From: Clostridium manihotivorum
Lineage (GTDB): Bacteria > Bacillota > Clostridia > Clostridiales > Clostridiaceae
Direction of reading: 5' to 3'
DNA: 64,000 nucleotides
Assembly: GCF_004015185.1 (NCBI RefSeq)
Contig: NZ_CP025746.1
Coordinates: 744,001 to 808,000, forward strand
Below the pieces are notes generated by a model. The model was not told the origin of the DNA. It worked only from the letters and a program-made list of their open reading frames with translations, and did not search any database. Below, in pieces: positions 21,770-30,311 of this stretch (within the stretch, counting starts at the first letter, position 1; every line of letters begins with the position of its first letter). The position numbers and the translations under genes are program-made.

Positions 21770-24238
21770 ATGTTATTTGGTAGATTTACAGAAAGAGCTC
21801 AAAAAGTATTAATGAATGCTAGAGAGCAATCTAAAAAATATAAACATGGGTATATAGGTACGGAGCATATTCTATTAGGAATACTAATGGATGAAGGTAA
21901 AAGTAAAGAGCTATTAAACGCCTACAATGTAAATGTAGATGGAGTAGGTAGGCTGATACAACAATATGTTGGCGAAGGTGAAGTTGAGTACTTTTCAGGA
22001 GAGATACCACTAACTCCAAGGACAAAAAGACTTTTAGATAATAGTTTAGTAGAAGCTAGAAATTTAGGACATAATTATATAAGTCCAGAGCATATACTTC
22101 TTGCCTTAATAGCTGACAACGAAGGTGTAGCATACACAATTTTAAATAATCTAAATGTTAATTTTGAAAAGCTTAGAGCAGATATAATAAGTAGCTTTAA
22201 TGGAAAGCCTGTATCGCAGAGTGGCCAATCAGATGCTCCTCAAAGAAGAAGAACAGATCATAAGACCCCTAATTTAGATCAGTTTGGAAGAGATCTTACT
22301 GAGATGGCTATAGAGGGTAAGCTTGATCCTGTGGTTGGAAGAGATGAAGAAACCCAAAGAGTTTTAGAAATTTTGTGTAGAAGAATAAAAAACAATCCTT
22401 GCTTAATAGGTGATCCTGGAGTTGGAAAAACTGCTATAGCAGAAGGTTTAGCTCAAAAGATAGTTGAAGGAAATATTCCAGAGATACTTAAAGAAAAAAG
22501 AGTTGTTTCTTTGGATATAACATCTATGATAGCAGGCGCAAAGTATAGAGGTGAATTCGAGGATAGATTAAAGAAGGTAATGGAAGAAATTAAAAATGCG
22601 GGAAATGTACTATTGTTTATAGATGAAATCCATACAATAGTTGGTGCAGGTGGAGCTGAAGGCGCTATTGATGCATCTAATATACTCAAACCTGCTTTGG
22701 CAAGAGGGGAGATTCAATGTATAGGAGCTACAACTATTGACGAGTATAGAAAGTATATTGAAAAAGATTCTGCTCTTGAAAGAAGATTCCAGCCTGTAAA
22801 TGTAGGAGAACCTTCAAAGGATGAAACACTACAAATATTAAAAGGACTTAGAGATAAGTATGAAGCTCATCATGGAGTAAAGATAACAGATGAAGCTCTT
22901 GAAGCTGCTGTTAATCTTTCAGACAGATATATAACTGATAGATATATGCCAGATAAAGCAATAGACTTGATAGATGAGGCTGCTGCTAAGGTTAGAATTG
23001 AGAATTTAACTACTCCTCCAGATCTTAAAGAGATGGAAGAAGAAATCGAAAAAGCAACTAAGGAAAAAGAAGACGCTATAGCAGTGCAAAACTTTGAAAA
23101 GGCTGCTGAGTTAAGAGATAAAGAAAAGAAATTAAGAGAAAAACTAGACCATATGAAGACAAATTGGACTACTCAAAGTAGTGCTCAAACTCATATAGTT
23201 GGAGAACAGCAAATAGCATCTGTAGTTTCTAAATGGACTAAGGTCCCAGTAGAAAAGCTTACAGAAACTGAATCAGAGAAACTATTAAAACTTGAAGAAA
23301 TACTTCATAAGAGAGTAGTAGGTCAAAATGAAGCAGTAAAATCTGTTGCTAGAGCAGTAAGAAGAGCGAGAGTAGGCTTAAAAGACCCTAATAGACCGAT
23401 AGGATCATTTATATTCTTAGGACCTACTGGAGTTGGAAAAACTGAACTTTCTAAAGCATTGGCTGAGGCTATGTTTGGAGATGAGAACAATACAGTTAGA
23501 GTGGATATGTCTGAATACATGGAGAAGCATTCAGTATCAAGACTTATAGGATCCCCTCCAGGGTATGTTGGGTATGATGAAGGTGGCCAGCTTACTGAAG
23601 CTGTAAGAAGAAGACCTTACTCTGTAGTATTGCTAGATGAAATTGAAAAGGCTCATCCAGATGTATTTAATATATTATTACAAATACTTGAAGATGGAAG
23701 ACTCACAGATGGAAAAGGTAAGACTGTCAATTTTAAAAACACAATAATAATAATGACTTCAAATGTAGGAGCTCATACAATCAAAAAGCAAAAAACAATA
23801 GGCTTTGGAATGGATGAAAATAAGAGCGAAACTGAATATGAAAAGATGAAGGAAAATGTTATGGATGATCTTAGAAAGACTTTCAGACCAGAATTCCTTA
23901 ACAGAATTGATGATACAATAGTTTTCCATGGACTACAAGAAGAAGATTTATTACAAATAGTTAATCTAATGGTAAGTTCAGTTACAGAAAGATTAGATGA
24001 ACAAGATATACATCTAGAATTTGATGAGGAAAGTAAAAAGATTCTTGTTGAAAAAGGAAAAGATGTAACCTATGGAGCAAGACCATTAAGAAGAGTAATA
24101 ACTAAGAGTGTTGAAGATAAGTTAAGTGAGGAGTTGCTTAAAGGAAATATAAAGAGAGGCCAAAGCGTTAAAGTAACCGCAGAAGATGGAGATTTGAAAT
24201 TCACTCCAAGCGTAGTGGCTCAAGAAGAACCTAAGTAA
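21770..24238 (+). CDS. clpC: ATP-dependent Clp protease ATPase subunit ClpC
   Basis: 822 residues. Unfoldase that feeds ClpP. Two N-terminal Clp repeats (about 1-145) that bind McsB/adaptors, first AAA+ module with GDPGVGKT, a UVR-containing middle domain (about 410-470; FEKAAELRDKEKKLREKL) and second AAA+ module with GPTGVGKT and GYVGYDEGGQ pore sequence. The presence of ctsR, mcsA and mcsB directly upstream fixes it as ClpC. AGGAGGTG precedes the ATG. Confidence 0.97.
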   Translation: MLFGRFTERAQKVLMNAREQSKKYKHGYIGTEHILLGILMDEGKSKELLNAYNVNVDGVGRLIQQYVGEGEVEYFSGEIPLTPRTKRLLDNSLVEARNLGHNYISPEHILLALIADNEGVAYTILNNLNVNFEKLRADIISSFNGKPVSQSGQSDAPQRRRTDHKTPNLDQFGRDLTEMAIEGKLDPVVGRDEETQRVLEILCRRIKNNPCLIGDPGVGKTAIAEGLAQKIVEGNIPEILKEKRVVSLDITSMIAGAKYRGEFEDRLKKVMEEIKNAGNVLLFIDEIHTIVGAGGAEGAIDASNILKPALARGEIQCIGATTIDEYRKYIEKDSALERRFQPVNVGEPSKDETLQILKGLRDKYEAHHGVKITDEALEAAVNLSDRYITDRYMPDKAIDLIDEAAAKVRIENLTTPPDLKEMEEEIEKATKEKEDAIAVQNFEKAAELRDKEKKLREKLDHMKTNWTTQSSAQTHIVGEQQIASVVSKWTKVPVEKLTETESEKLLKLEEILHKRVVGQNEAVKSVARAVRRARVGLKDPNRPIGSFIFLGPTGVGKTELSKALAEAMFGDENNTVRVDMSEYMEKHSVSRLIGSPPGYVGYDEGGQLTEAVRRRPYSVVLLDEIEKAHPDVFNILLQILEDGRLTDGKGKTVNFKNTIIIMTSNVGAHTIKKQKTIGFGMDENKSETEYEKMKENVMDDLRKTFRPEFLNRIDDTIVFHGLQEEDLLQIVNLMVSSVTERLDEQDIHLEFDEESKKILVEKGKDVTYGARPLRRVITKSVEDKLSEELLKGNIKRGQSVKVTAEDGDLKFTPSVVAQEEPK

Positions 24239-24268
24239 ATTATATTTATAAGAGAATAAATTAATATG

Positions 24269-24347
24269 AAAAATCGTAGTTTATATATAGGGATTAAATT
24301 AAAGTATCAGATCTCTATACTAAATAGACTACGATTTTTATTTTTTT
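24269..24347 (+). terminator. Probable terminator of the clpC operon
   Basis: AAATCGTAGT pairs with ACTACGATTT; further pairing continues into the 48-base interior, and seven T follow. The rest of the gap to 24611 holds AT-rich sequence with an inverted repeat TCAAAATATA/TATATTTTGA (near 24452-24495) and no gene. Confidence 0.75.
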
Positions 24348-24611
24348 GTATAATAGCATCTATGAAGTAAAGTTTGTTCTTTTATTTATATGTAGCATAT
24401 AGATTTTTTACATCAATCAGAGATAAAGATGTACCCATTTAATCCTTAGAATCAAAATATAGCGTTTAATAAACCGACGAAGCTTTATATTTTGAGATAT
24501 TTCATTTAGAAAAACATAAGTTTCACAAAAATGAATAAGAACTAAATTTAATAAAAAACTATAGTAGAAGAATTGCAATATAATAAATAATTATTATTTG
24601 TTAAAAACTTG

Positions 24612-24665
24612 TTGCAAAATGAATATATAGTGCTATAATAATATTAAAGATACCCCTTGGGGGTA
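24612..24665 (+). promoter_or_regulatory. Promoter and CsoR/CstR-like operator of the trxB operon
   Basis: TTGCAA (24612-24617), 16 bases, TATAAT (24634-24639), then the perfect inverted repeat TACCCC-TTG-GGGGTA (24651-24665) just past the expected start of transcription. G/C-rich TACCC...GGGTA palindromes in AT-rich genomes are the known target type of CsoR/CstR-family repressors that sense copper or persulfide. The palindrome is seen; the regulator is inferred and is not encoded in this window. Confidence 0.6.
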
Positions 24666-24706
24666 ATTAAAACGGAAGTAAGTATTGTTCAGAAAGAGGG
24701 AAGACT

Positions 24707-25645
24707 ATGGCAAAGAGTGAGAAGATAATTGATTTAATGATAATAGGTGGAGGTCCAGCAGGATTAACAGCAGCAATATACGCATCTAGAGCTAAACTTA
24801 ATATGGTGCTTTTAGAAGATGCTATAGTAGGTGGTCAAGTAAGAACTAGTTATTCCATAGAGAACTATCCAGGATTTAAGTCTATAGAAGGTGGGAAACT
24901 TGCCGATTTAATGCAAGAGCAAGCCTTGGAACTAGGTGCAACAATAGATGAATTTGATTTAGTTGAAAGAGTTGATTTCTCAGATAAAGAAAAAATAGTA
25001 GAAACAACTAGTTATATATATAAACCTAAAGCAGTAATAATAGCAACAGGGGCAACTCCTAAAAAGATTCCTGTACCAAACGAAGAAAAGTTTTCAGGAA
25101 AGGGTATACACTACTGTGCAGTATGTGATGGCGCTATGTACGAAGGAAAAGTTATAGGCGTAGTAGGAGGAGGAAACTCAGCTCTAGAAGAAGCTTTATT
25201 CCTTACAAAGTTTGCTTCTAAAGTAGTTATGATTAGAAGATATGATTACTTCAAAGGAGAAGCAGCAACTCTTGAGGAAGTGCTACATCACCCTAAGATA
25301 GAAGTTATGTACAATTGGGATTTAGTTGATGTATCTGGAGAAAAGTTCATGGAGAGTGCTAAGATAAAGAATACAAATACAGGTGAAGAAAAAGAAATTC
25401 AAATGGATGCTATCTTTGGATATATAGGAACTGAACCAAAGACTGGCCATTTTAAGGATTACGTAAATCTTACACCTCAAGGATATATTCTAGCAGATGA
25501 AAGTACAAGAACAAACATAAAAGGTGTATATGCAGCTGGAGACGTAAGAGAAAAACAATTTAGACAGATAACAACAGCAGTAGCTGATGGAACTATAGCT
25601 GCCTTAGATGCAGAAAAATATATATTAGAAGCAAAGAGAGGTTAG
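24707..25645 (+). CDS. trxB: Thioredoxin reductase-like flavoprotein
   Basis: 312 residues. FAD-binding GGGPAG at 14-19, redox-active CAVC at 137-140, a second dinucleotide motif VVGGGNSALEE near 152-162 and the C-terminal FAD motif GVYAAGDVREK. This is the low-molecular-weight thioredoxin reductase layout. The second nucleotide site has IRRYDYFK where NADPH-dependent enzymes usually have HRR..FRA, so the electron donor should not be assumed to be NADPH. First gene of an operon with a glutaredoxin-like protein (five bases later) and GapN; it probably reduces that glutaredoxin. Confidence 0.92.
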   Translation: MAKSEKIIDLMIIGGGPAGLTAAIYASRAKLNMVLLEDAIVGGQVRTSYSIENYPGFKSIEGGKLADLMQEQALELGATIDEFDLVERVDFSDKEKIVETTSYIYKPKAVIIATGATPKKIPVPNEEKFSGKGIHYCAVCDGAMYEGKVIGVVGGGNSALEEALFLTKFASKVVMIRRYDYFKGEAATLEEVLHHPKIEVMYNWDLVDVSGEKFMESAKIKNTNTGEEKEIQMDAIFGYIGTEPKTGHFKDYVNLTPQGYILADESTRTNIKGVYAAGDVREKQFRQITTAVADGTIAALDAEKYILEAKRG

Positions 25646-25649
25646 TAAT

Positions 25650-25880
25650 ATGGTAAAGATATATTCTACATCATGGTGTCCATGGTGTGTAAAGGCTAAG
25701 GATTATTTCAAGATAAAAGGGGTAGAATATTCAGAAATAAATGTAGCAGATGAACACGAGTACAGAAATGAAGTATATGAAGTATCTGGTCAGAGAACTG
25801 TACCAGTTATAGATATTAATGGACAGATAATAGTAGGCTTTGATAGAGAAAAAATTGATAGGGCATTGGAGGTAAGGTAA
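25650..25880 (+). CDS. Glutaredoxin-like (NrdH/thioredoxin-fold) protein
   Basis: 76 residues. Thioredoxin fold with the active site SWCPWCVKAK (Cys10, Cys13), cis-proline in RTVPVIDI and a glycine motif IIVGFDREKID near the C-terminus. Small proteins of this type often take electrons from thioredoxin reductase rather than glutathione, which clostridia generally lack, and the gene directly follows trxB. Its stop overlaps the ATG of gapN (TAATG), so translation is coupled. A paralogue lies at 42840. Confidence 0.92.
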   Translation: MVKIYSTSWCPWCVKAKDYFKIKGVEYSEINVADEHEYRNEVYEVSGQRTVPVIDINGQIIVGFDREKIDRALEVR

Positions 25881-27340
25881 TGTTTAGTGATATACGTAAT
25901 GGAGAAGTTTATAAGAATCTTGTAGATGGTAAGTGGATTGAAACAAACACAAAGAAACTTATAGATATAAAGTCACCAATAGATGATTCAATAGTAGGAA
26001 GAGTTCAAAGCATGAGTAAAGAAGAGGTAGATGCTGCTATACAAAATGCCAGTGATGCTCAACTATCATGGAGAAATGTCCCTCTAAATCAAAGAGCTGA
26101 AATTCTTTATAAAACTGCTGATATATTAGATCAAAAAGCAGAAGAGATAGCAAATATAATGGTAAGAGAAGTTGCAAAGGATAAGAAGAGTGCTGTATCA
26201 GAGGTTACAAGAACAGCTGATTATATAAGATTTACAGCAGATGCAGCTAAGAGCATGGAAGGTGAATCTATTCCTTCAGATCCATTCCCAGGTTTCAATA
26301 GAAATAAGATTTCCGTAGTAACTAGAGAGCCTTTAGGAGTAGTTCTTGCAATTTCACCATTTAACTATCCAGTAAATTTATCAGCTTCAAAGATAGCTCC
26401 AGCTGTTGTGGCAGGTAATTCTGTAGTACTAAAGCCAGCGACTCAAGGTAGTATATCAGCTTTATACTTAGCAAAAGCATTCCAAGAAGCAGGTCTTCCA
26501 GCTGGTGTTCTAAACACTGTAACAGGAAGAGGTAGTGAAATAGGTGACTATGCAGTTACTCATGATCACGTAGACTTTATAAACTTTACAGGAAGCACAG
26601 ATGTTGGTAAGCATATTTCACAAATAACAGCTATGAAACCATTGCTTATGGAGCTTGGTGGAAAGGATGCTGCTATTGTTTTGGAAGACGCTGATTTAGA
26701 TCTTACTGTCAAGAATATAATAGCTGGTGCATATTCATATTCAGGCCAAAGATGTACAGCTGTTAAGAGAATATTAGTAATGGAGTCTGTTGCGGACGAA
26801 CTAATAGAAAAGCTTAAGGTTAAGATATCAGAGTTAAAGGTTGGTAATCCTTTAGAGCATGATCAAGTAGACGTAGTCCCACTTATTGATACTAAAGCTG
26901 CTGACTATGTAGAAGATTTAATGAGAGAAGCAGAGGAAAAAGGTGCTAAGCTTATAATTGGAGGAAATAGAGAAGGAAACTTAATATATCCTACTTTATA
27001 TGACAATGTAAATGTAGATATGAGATTGGCTTGGGAAGAACCATTTGGACCAGTGCTTCCTATAATAAGAATAAGTGACAGAGATGCTGCAATAAAGATA
27101 GCAAATGCTTCAGAATACGGATTACAATCATCAGTATTTACTAAGGATATAAACGCAGCTTTCTATATAGCTTCAAAACTTGAAGTTGGTACTGTTCAAG
27201 TCAATAATAAGACTGAAAGAGGACCAGATCACTTCCCATTCCTTGGCGTTAAGTCTTCAGGTATAGGTACTCAAGGAATAAGATACTCTATAGAAGCTAT
27301 GAGCAGACCAAAGGCTATAGTAATAAATCTAGCTGAGTAG
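25880..27340 (+). CDS. gapN: NADP-dependent glyceraldehyde-3-phosphate dehydrogenase (non-phosphorylating)
   Basis: 486 residues of the aldehyde dehydrogenase superfamily. The catalytic Cys292 is in SGQRCTAVKR, the sequence typical of GapN, and the general base Glu258 in MELGGKDA. GapN oxidises glyceraldehyde-3-phosphate straight to 3-phosphoglycerate, giving NADPH without ATP. Its start overlaps the glutaredoxin stop codon. The operon therefore joins an NADPH source to thiol reduction. A different ALDH substrate is possible but the motif context favours GapN. Confidence 0.88.
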   Translation: MFSDIRNGEVYKNLVDGKWIETNTKKLIDIKSPIDDSIVGRVQSMSKEEVDAAIQNASDAQLSWRNVPLNQRAEILYKTADILDQKAEEIANIMVREVAKDKKSAVSEVTRTADYIRFTADAAKSMEGESIPSDPFPGFNRNKISVVTREPLGVVLAISPFNYPVNLSASKIAPAVVAGNSVVLKPATQGSISALYLAKAFQEAGLPAGVLNTVTGRGSEIGDYAVTHDHVDFINFTGSTDVGKHISQITAMKPLLMELGGKDAAIVLEDADLDLTVKNIIAGAYSYSGQRCTAVKRILVMESVADELIEKLKVKISELKVGNPLEHDQVDVVPLIDTKAADYVEDLMREAEEKGAKLIIGGNREGNLIYPTLYDNVNVDMRLAWEEPFGPVLPIIRISDRDAAIKIANASEYGLQSSVFTKDINAAFYIASKLEVGTVQVNNKTERGPDHFPFLGVKSSGIGTQGIRYSIEAMSRPKAIVINLAE

Positions 27341-27404
27341 TATGTGTCAATACAAATAATATAATAATATTATTAATCTAAAATATATCTATTTAAGATT
27401 AAAT

Positions 27405-27438
27405 GAAAAAGCTAAGGACATATACCTTGGCTTTTTTG
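27405..27438 (+). terminator. Rho-independent terminator
   Basis: AAAAAGCTAAGG pairs with CCTTGGCTTTTTT around ACATATA; ends the trxB-gapN operon. Confidence 0.85.
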
Positions 27439-27503
27439 CTTTTTATAATATATTGTAATATGCTTCAAAGAATGTATACTTAAAAACTTTCGTAAATTCA
27501 TAT

Positions 27504-27542
27504 TTGACTAACTTAATACTGTGTTGTACAATTAGTACAACA
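27504..27542 (+). promoter_or_regulatory. Promoter overlapped by an 8-bp palindrome
   Basis: TTGACT (27504-27509), 17 bases, TACAAT (27527-27532). The perfect inverted repeat TGTTGTAC-AATTA-GTACAACA (27522-27542) covers the -10. It lies 110 bases before the TrmB-type regulator gene and is a good candidate for its operator. Confidence 0.6.
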
Positions 27543-27652
27543 TAGCATAACACGATGAGGCGGTTACAGATAAAATAAACTATTATACTAATTTATAAAT
27601 AACCATTAATAATGTTAAAGAAATAAGAACATGTGAAGATATAGGAGTATAT

Positions 27653-28459
27653 ATGGAAGATATAATCAATAAGCTACAAGATTTCAATTTTACAAAAACT
27701 GAGGCTGAAGTATACTTATGCTTGCTGAAAAATGGCCAACTAAATGGATCTCAGATTTCTAAGTTACTTAATATATCAAGAAGTTCGGTATACAGCTGTT
27801 TAGAGAATTTATACAAAAGAGGAAATGTATTGATGCTCTCTGGAGAGCCTACGGTCTATAAAGCACAATCTCCAGATACTTTAATAAACAATATAAAAGC
27901 TAATTATCAAAACTCCATAGACATATTGGAAGAATCCTTAAGTAATATGGAAAGAAATGAACTAGATGATCAGTACTGGAATATGAAAGGATACACTAAT
28001 TTTATTGAAACTACAAAAAAGATGTTAATGGAAGCGGAAAGTGAAGTATACATTTCTACTACTTTTGAGTTGAAGCTATTTGAAGAAGAATTAAAAAAAC
28101 TTATAGAAAAAAACATTAGAATAATTGTTTTTTCTTTTGAGAGTCTTGATGTAGAAGGACTAGATTTGGAATATTATCATCACGAAAGCAAGAGTATTTT
28201 CTATGATGGTAGAAGGTGGATGATGATAGTTGACAATAAAAAGGCACTTATAGCCAATGAAACTAATGATGCGGATATTCTTGGTACAGTTACAGAAAAT
28301 TCGTTGATGGTTTCAATAATATCTGAGCATATACATCATGATATTTATCTTTTAAAACTTAAGGATAAATATAACAAGAATGTAGTCACAAGTGATATTT
28401 TAATCAATAGTGGCTTTGAGATGGGCTCATCAGTTTGTAAGAATAAGAAAGCTAAATAG
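27653..28459 (+). CDS. TrmB-family transcriptional regulator
   Basis: 268 residues. The N-terminal winged helix (about 12-70; KTEAEVYLCLLKNG then SQISKLLNISRSSVYSCLENL) is the TrmB type. The C-terminal part (about 115-260) resembles the sugar-sensing/phospholipase-D-like half of this family. TrmB proteins usually repress sugar transport or metabolism, but the adjacent MATE pump gene 28 bases downstream suggests control of efflux. The ATG follows ATAGGAG. Confidence 0.85.
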   Translation: MEDIINKLQDFNFTKTEAEVYLCLLKNGQLNGSQISKLLNISRSSVYSCLENLYKRGNVLMLSGEPTVYKAQSPDTLINNIKANYQNSIDILEESLSNMERNELDDQYWNMKGYTNFIETTKKMLMEAESEVYISTTFELKLFEEELKKLIEKNIRIIVFSFESLDVEGLDLEYYHHESKSIFYDGRRWMMIVDNKKALIANETNDADILGTVTENSLMVSIISEHIHHDIYLLKLKDKYNKNVVTSDILINSGFEMGSSVCKNKKAK

Positions 28460-28487
28460 TATAAGTATTGAATCGGAGATGATTAGT

Positions 28488-29858
28488 TTGACCAAGAATA
28501 AAGCATCAAAAAATAGAATGACAGTATTTAATTTGACCTGGCCTATTTTCATAGAGACCTTGTTGTTCATGCTATTAGGAAGCGTGGATACACTTATGTT
28601 AAGCAGGTATTCTGATAACTCAGTTGCTGCAGTTGGAGTATCAAATCAGTTAATATCCATGATGAACATAATGTTTGGAATCTTATCTACAGGAACATCT
28701 GTACTTATAGCACAGAATCTAGGCGCTGGCAATAAGAAGATGGCTTCTAAGGTTGCTACAGTGTCATTAATAATAAACTTGATATTTGGACTAACGTTGA
28801 GTGCGATAATGTATTTTGCAGCACATGGTATTTTAAGTACTATGGGAATAAGGCCTGAGCTCATGAAATTTGCGGCTCAGTATCTTCAAATTGTAGGCGG
28901 TTTCTTATTTGTTCAAGCAGTTATGATGACTTGTACAGCTATAGTTAGAAGTCATGGACTAACTAAAATATCTATGTATGTAACTATAGGCATGAACGTG
29001 CTTCACGTTATATTAGACTATATTTTTATCTTTGGCGCATTTGGAGTTCCTGTTTTAGGAGTTGCAGGTGTGGCTATATCTACTAATATAAGTAAAGTTG
29101 TTGGGCTAATTATAATGCTTTTTGTAGTATTTAGAAATGTTGAAAGAGGATTTAGCTTAAAGAATCTAACACCATTTCCTAAGAAGATAGTCAAGGATCT
29201 TTTAAAGATAGGAATACCAACAGCAGGAGAGCAGCTTTCATATAATGTATCTCAACTAGTTATAACATATTTTATAAACTTCTTGGGAAATGAGGCTTTA
29301 ACAACTAAGGCTTATGTACAAAACATTGTAATGTTCGCTTATTTATTTTCGGTGGCAATAGGACAAGGAACTGAGATATTGGTAGGACACCTTGTAGGAG
29401 CTGAAGAAAATGAGAAGGCGTATAAGACATGTATACACAGTTTAAAACTTGCATTAACAACAGCTTTTTCGATAGCATTAATATTTGGAGTGTTCAGAAA
29501 TCAGGCCTTAGGTATATTCACATCAAATCCTAAGATACTAGCTGTAGGTGGTATTATTCTTGTAATAGACGTATTCTTAGAACCAGGCCGCTCCTTCAAT
29601 TTAGTTGTTATAAATTCTCTAAGAGCATCTGGAGATGTTAAGTTCCCAGTTTACATGGGGATTTGCTCTATGTGGGGAGTCAGTGTTACCTTATCATATC
29701 TACTAGGAATAAAACTCGGACTAGGACTTGCAGGTATGTGGATTGCCTTTGCCTGCGACGAATGGTTTAGAGGAGTGTTGATGCTATGGAGATGGAGATC
29801 AAGAAAGTGGGAAAGTATGGCCTTTGTTAAAAAAGGAATGATAAGTCAGGAAAGTTAG
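28488..29858 (+). CDS. MATE-family efflux transporter
   Basis: 456 residues with about 12 membrane helices. Exchanges Na+ or H+ for cationic drugs or metabolites. The start is TTG at 28488, nine bases after GGAG, giving MTKNKASKNRMTVFNLTWPI; the open frame extends further up but overlaps the regulator gene. Conserved early features include the first-helix proline (TWPIFIETL) and the SVDTLMLSRY segment. Probably co-transcribed with the TrmB-type regulator. Confidence 0.92.
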   Translation: MTKNKASKNRMTVFNLTWPIFIETLLFMLLGSVDTLMLSRYSDNSVAAVGVSNQLISMMNIMFGILSTGTSVLIAQNLGAGNKKMASKVATVSLIINLIFGLTLSAIMYFAAHGILSTMGIRPELMKFAAQYLQIVGGFLFVQAVMMTCTAIVRSHGLTKISMYVTIGMNVLHVILDYIFIFGAFGVPVLGVAGVAISTNISKVVGLIIMLFVVFRNVERGFSLKNLTPFPKKIVKDLLKIGIPTAGEQLSYNVSQLVITYFINFLGNEALTTKAYVQNIVMFAYLFSVAIGQGTEILVGHLVGAEENEKAYKTCIHSLKLALTTAFSIALIFGVFRNQALGIFTSNPKILAVGGIILVIDVFLEPGRSFNLVVINSLRASGDVKFPVYMGICSMWGVSVTLSYLLGIKLGLGLAGMWIAFACDEWFRGVLMLWRWRSRKWESMAFVKKGMISQES

Positions 29859-29884
29859 TTAGTATAAGCTTATATGAGTATAGT

Positions 29885-29927
29885 AAACATGCGTAAATAG
29901 GAAATTCCTTATATGCATGTTTTTTTA
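29885..29927 (+). terminator. Rho-independent terminator
   Basis: AAACATGC pairs with GCATGTTT, with further pairing inside (AGGAA/TTCCT), followed by a T tract. Confidence 0.85.
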
Positions 29928-30190
29928 CTGTCTTGACCAGTATAAAGTTTTTTGATAGCTAAACCTAATAATTTTAATAGTTTAGAAGAGCTAATTATAG
30001 CATACAATAAAAAATAAATCATATTGACCTGATAAAATTTCTCTACATAGGTAAAGAAGTTCTGGCAGATGAGCAAAGTTTTAAACTTAATTAACATAAT
30101 ATATTAAATAATTTAATAAGTTTATAGAAGGATTTTTCAGCTTTTTAAATAATATTTAATAATAAAGAATTTTTAATTAAGAAAAGAGGT
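29928..30190. other. Gene-free AT-rich spacer
   Basis: No gene supported. Near 30040-30075 there is a degenerate hairpin with TTCTGGCAGATGAGC; similar GGCAGATG-containing hairpins occur at about 32345-32383 and 52175-52206, and an inverted relative near 42750-42790. Confidence 0.5.
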
Positions 30191-30311
30191 GTAGATTAGT
30201 ATCTATAGAATTCCTAAGTTAACTAATTAATAATCTATACATACCCAAAAGTCCTAGGAACTGCTATTTCCCTGCAAATATAAATTAGTTTTATTTATAG
30301 GAACTCTCTAG
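30191..30311 (+). promoter_or_regulatory. Folded leader of the M3 peptidase gene
   Basis: CTATAGAATTCCT (30203-30215) pairs with AGGAACTCTCTAG (30299-30311) over 13 positions with two mismatches. The second arm contains the only ribosome-site-like AGGA and the first base of the GTG start. Smaller stems (TGTA..GATTA with TAATC..TACA) lie at the 5' side. The structure would hide the start; whether a ligand or RNA controls it is unknown. Confidence 0.4.
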
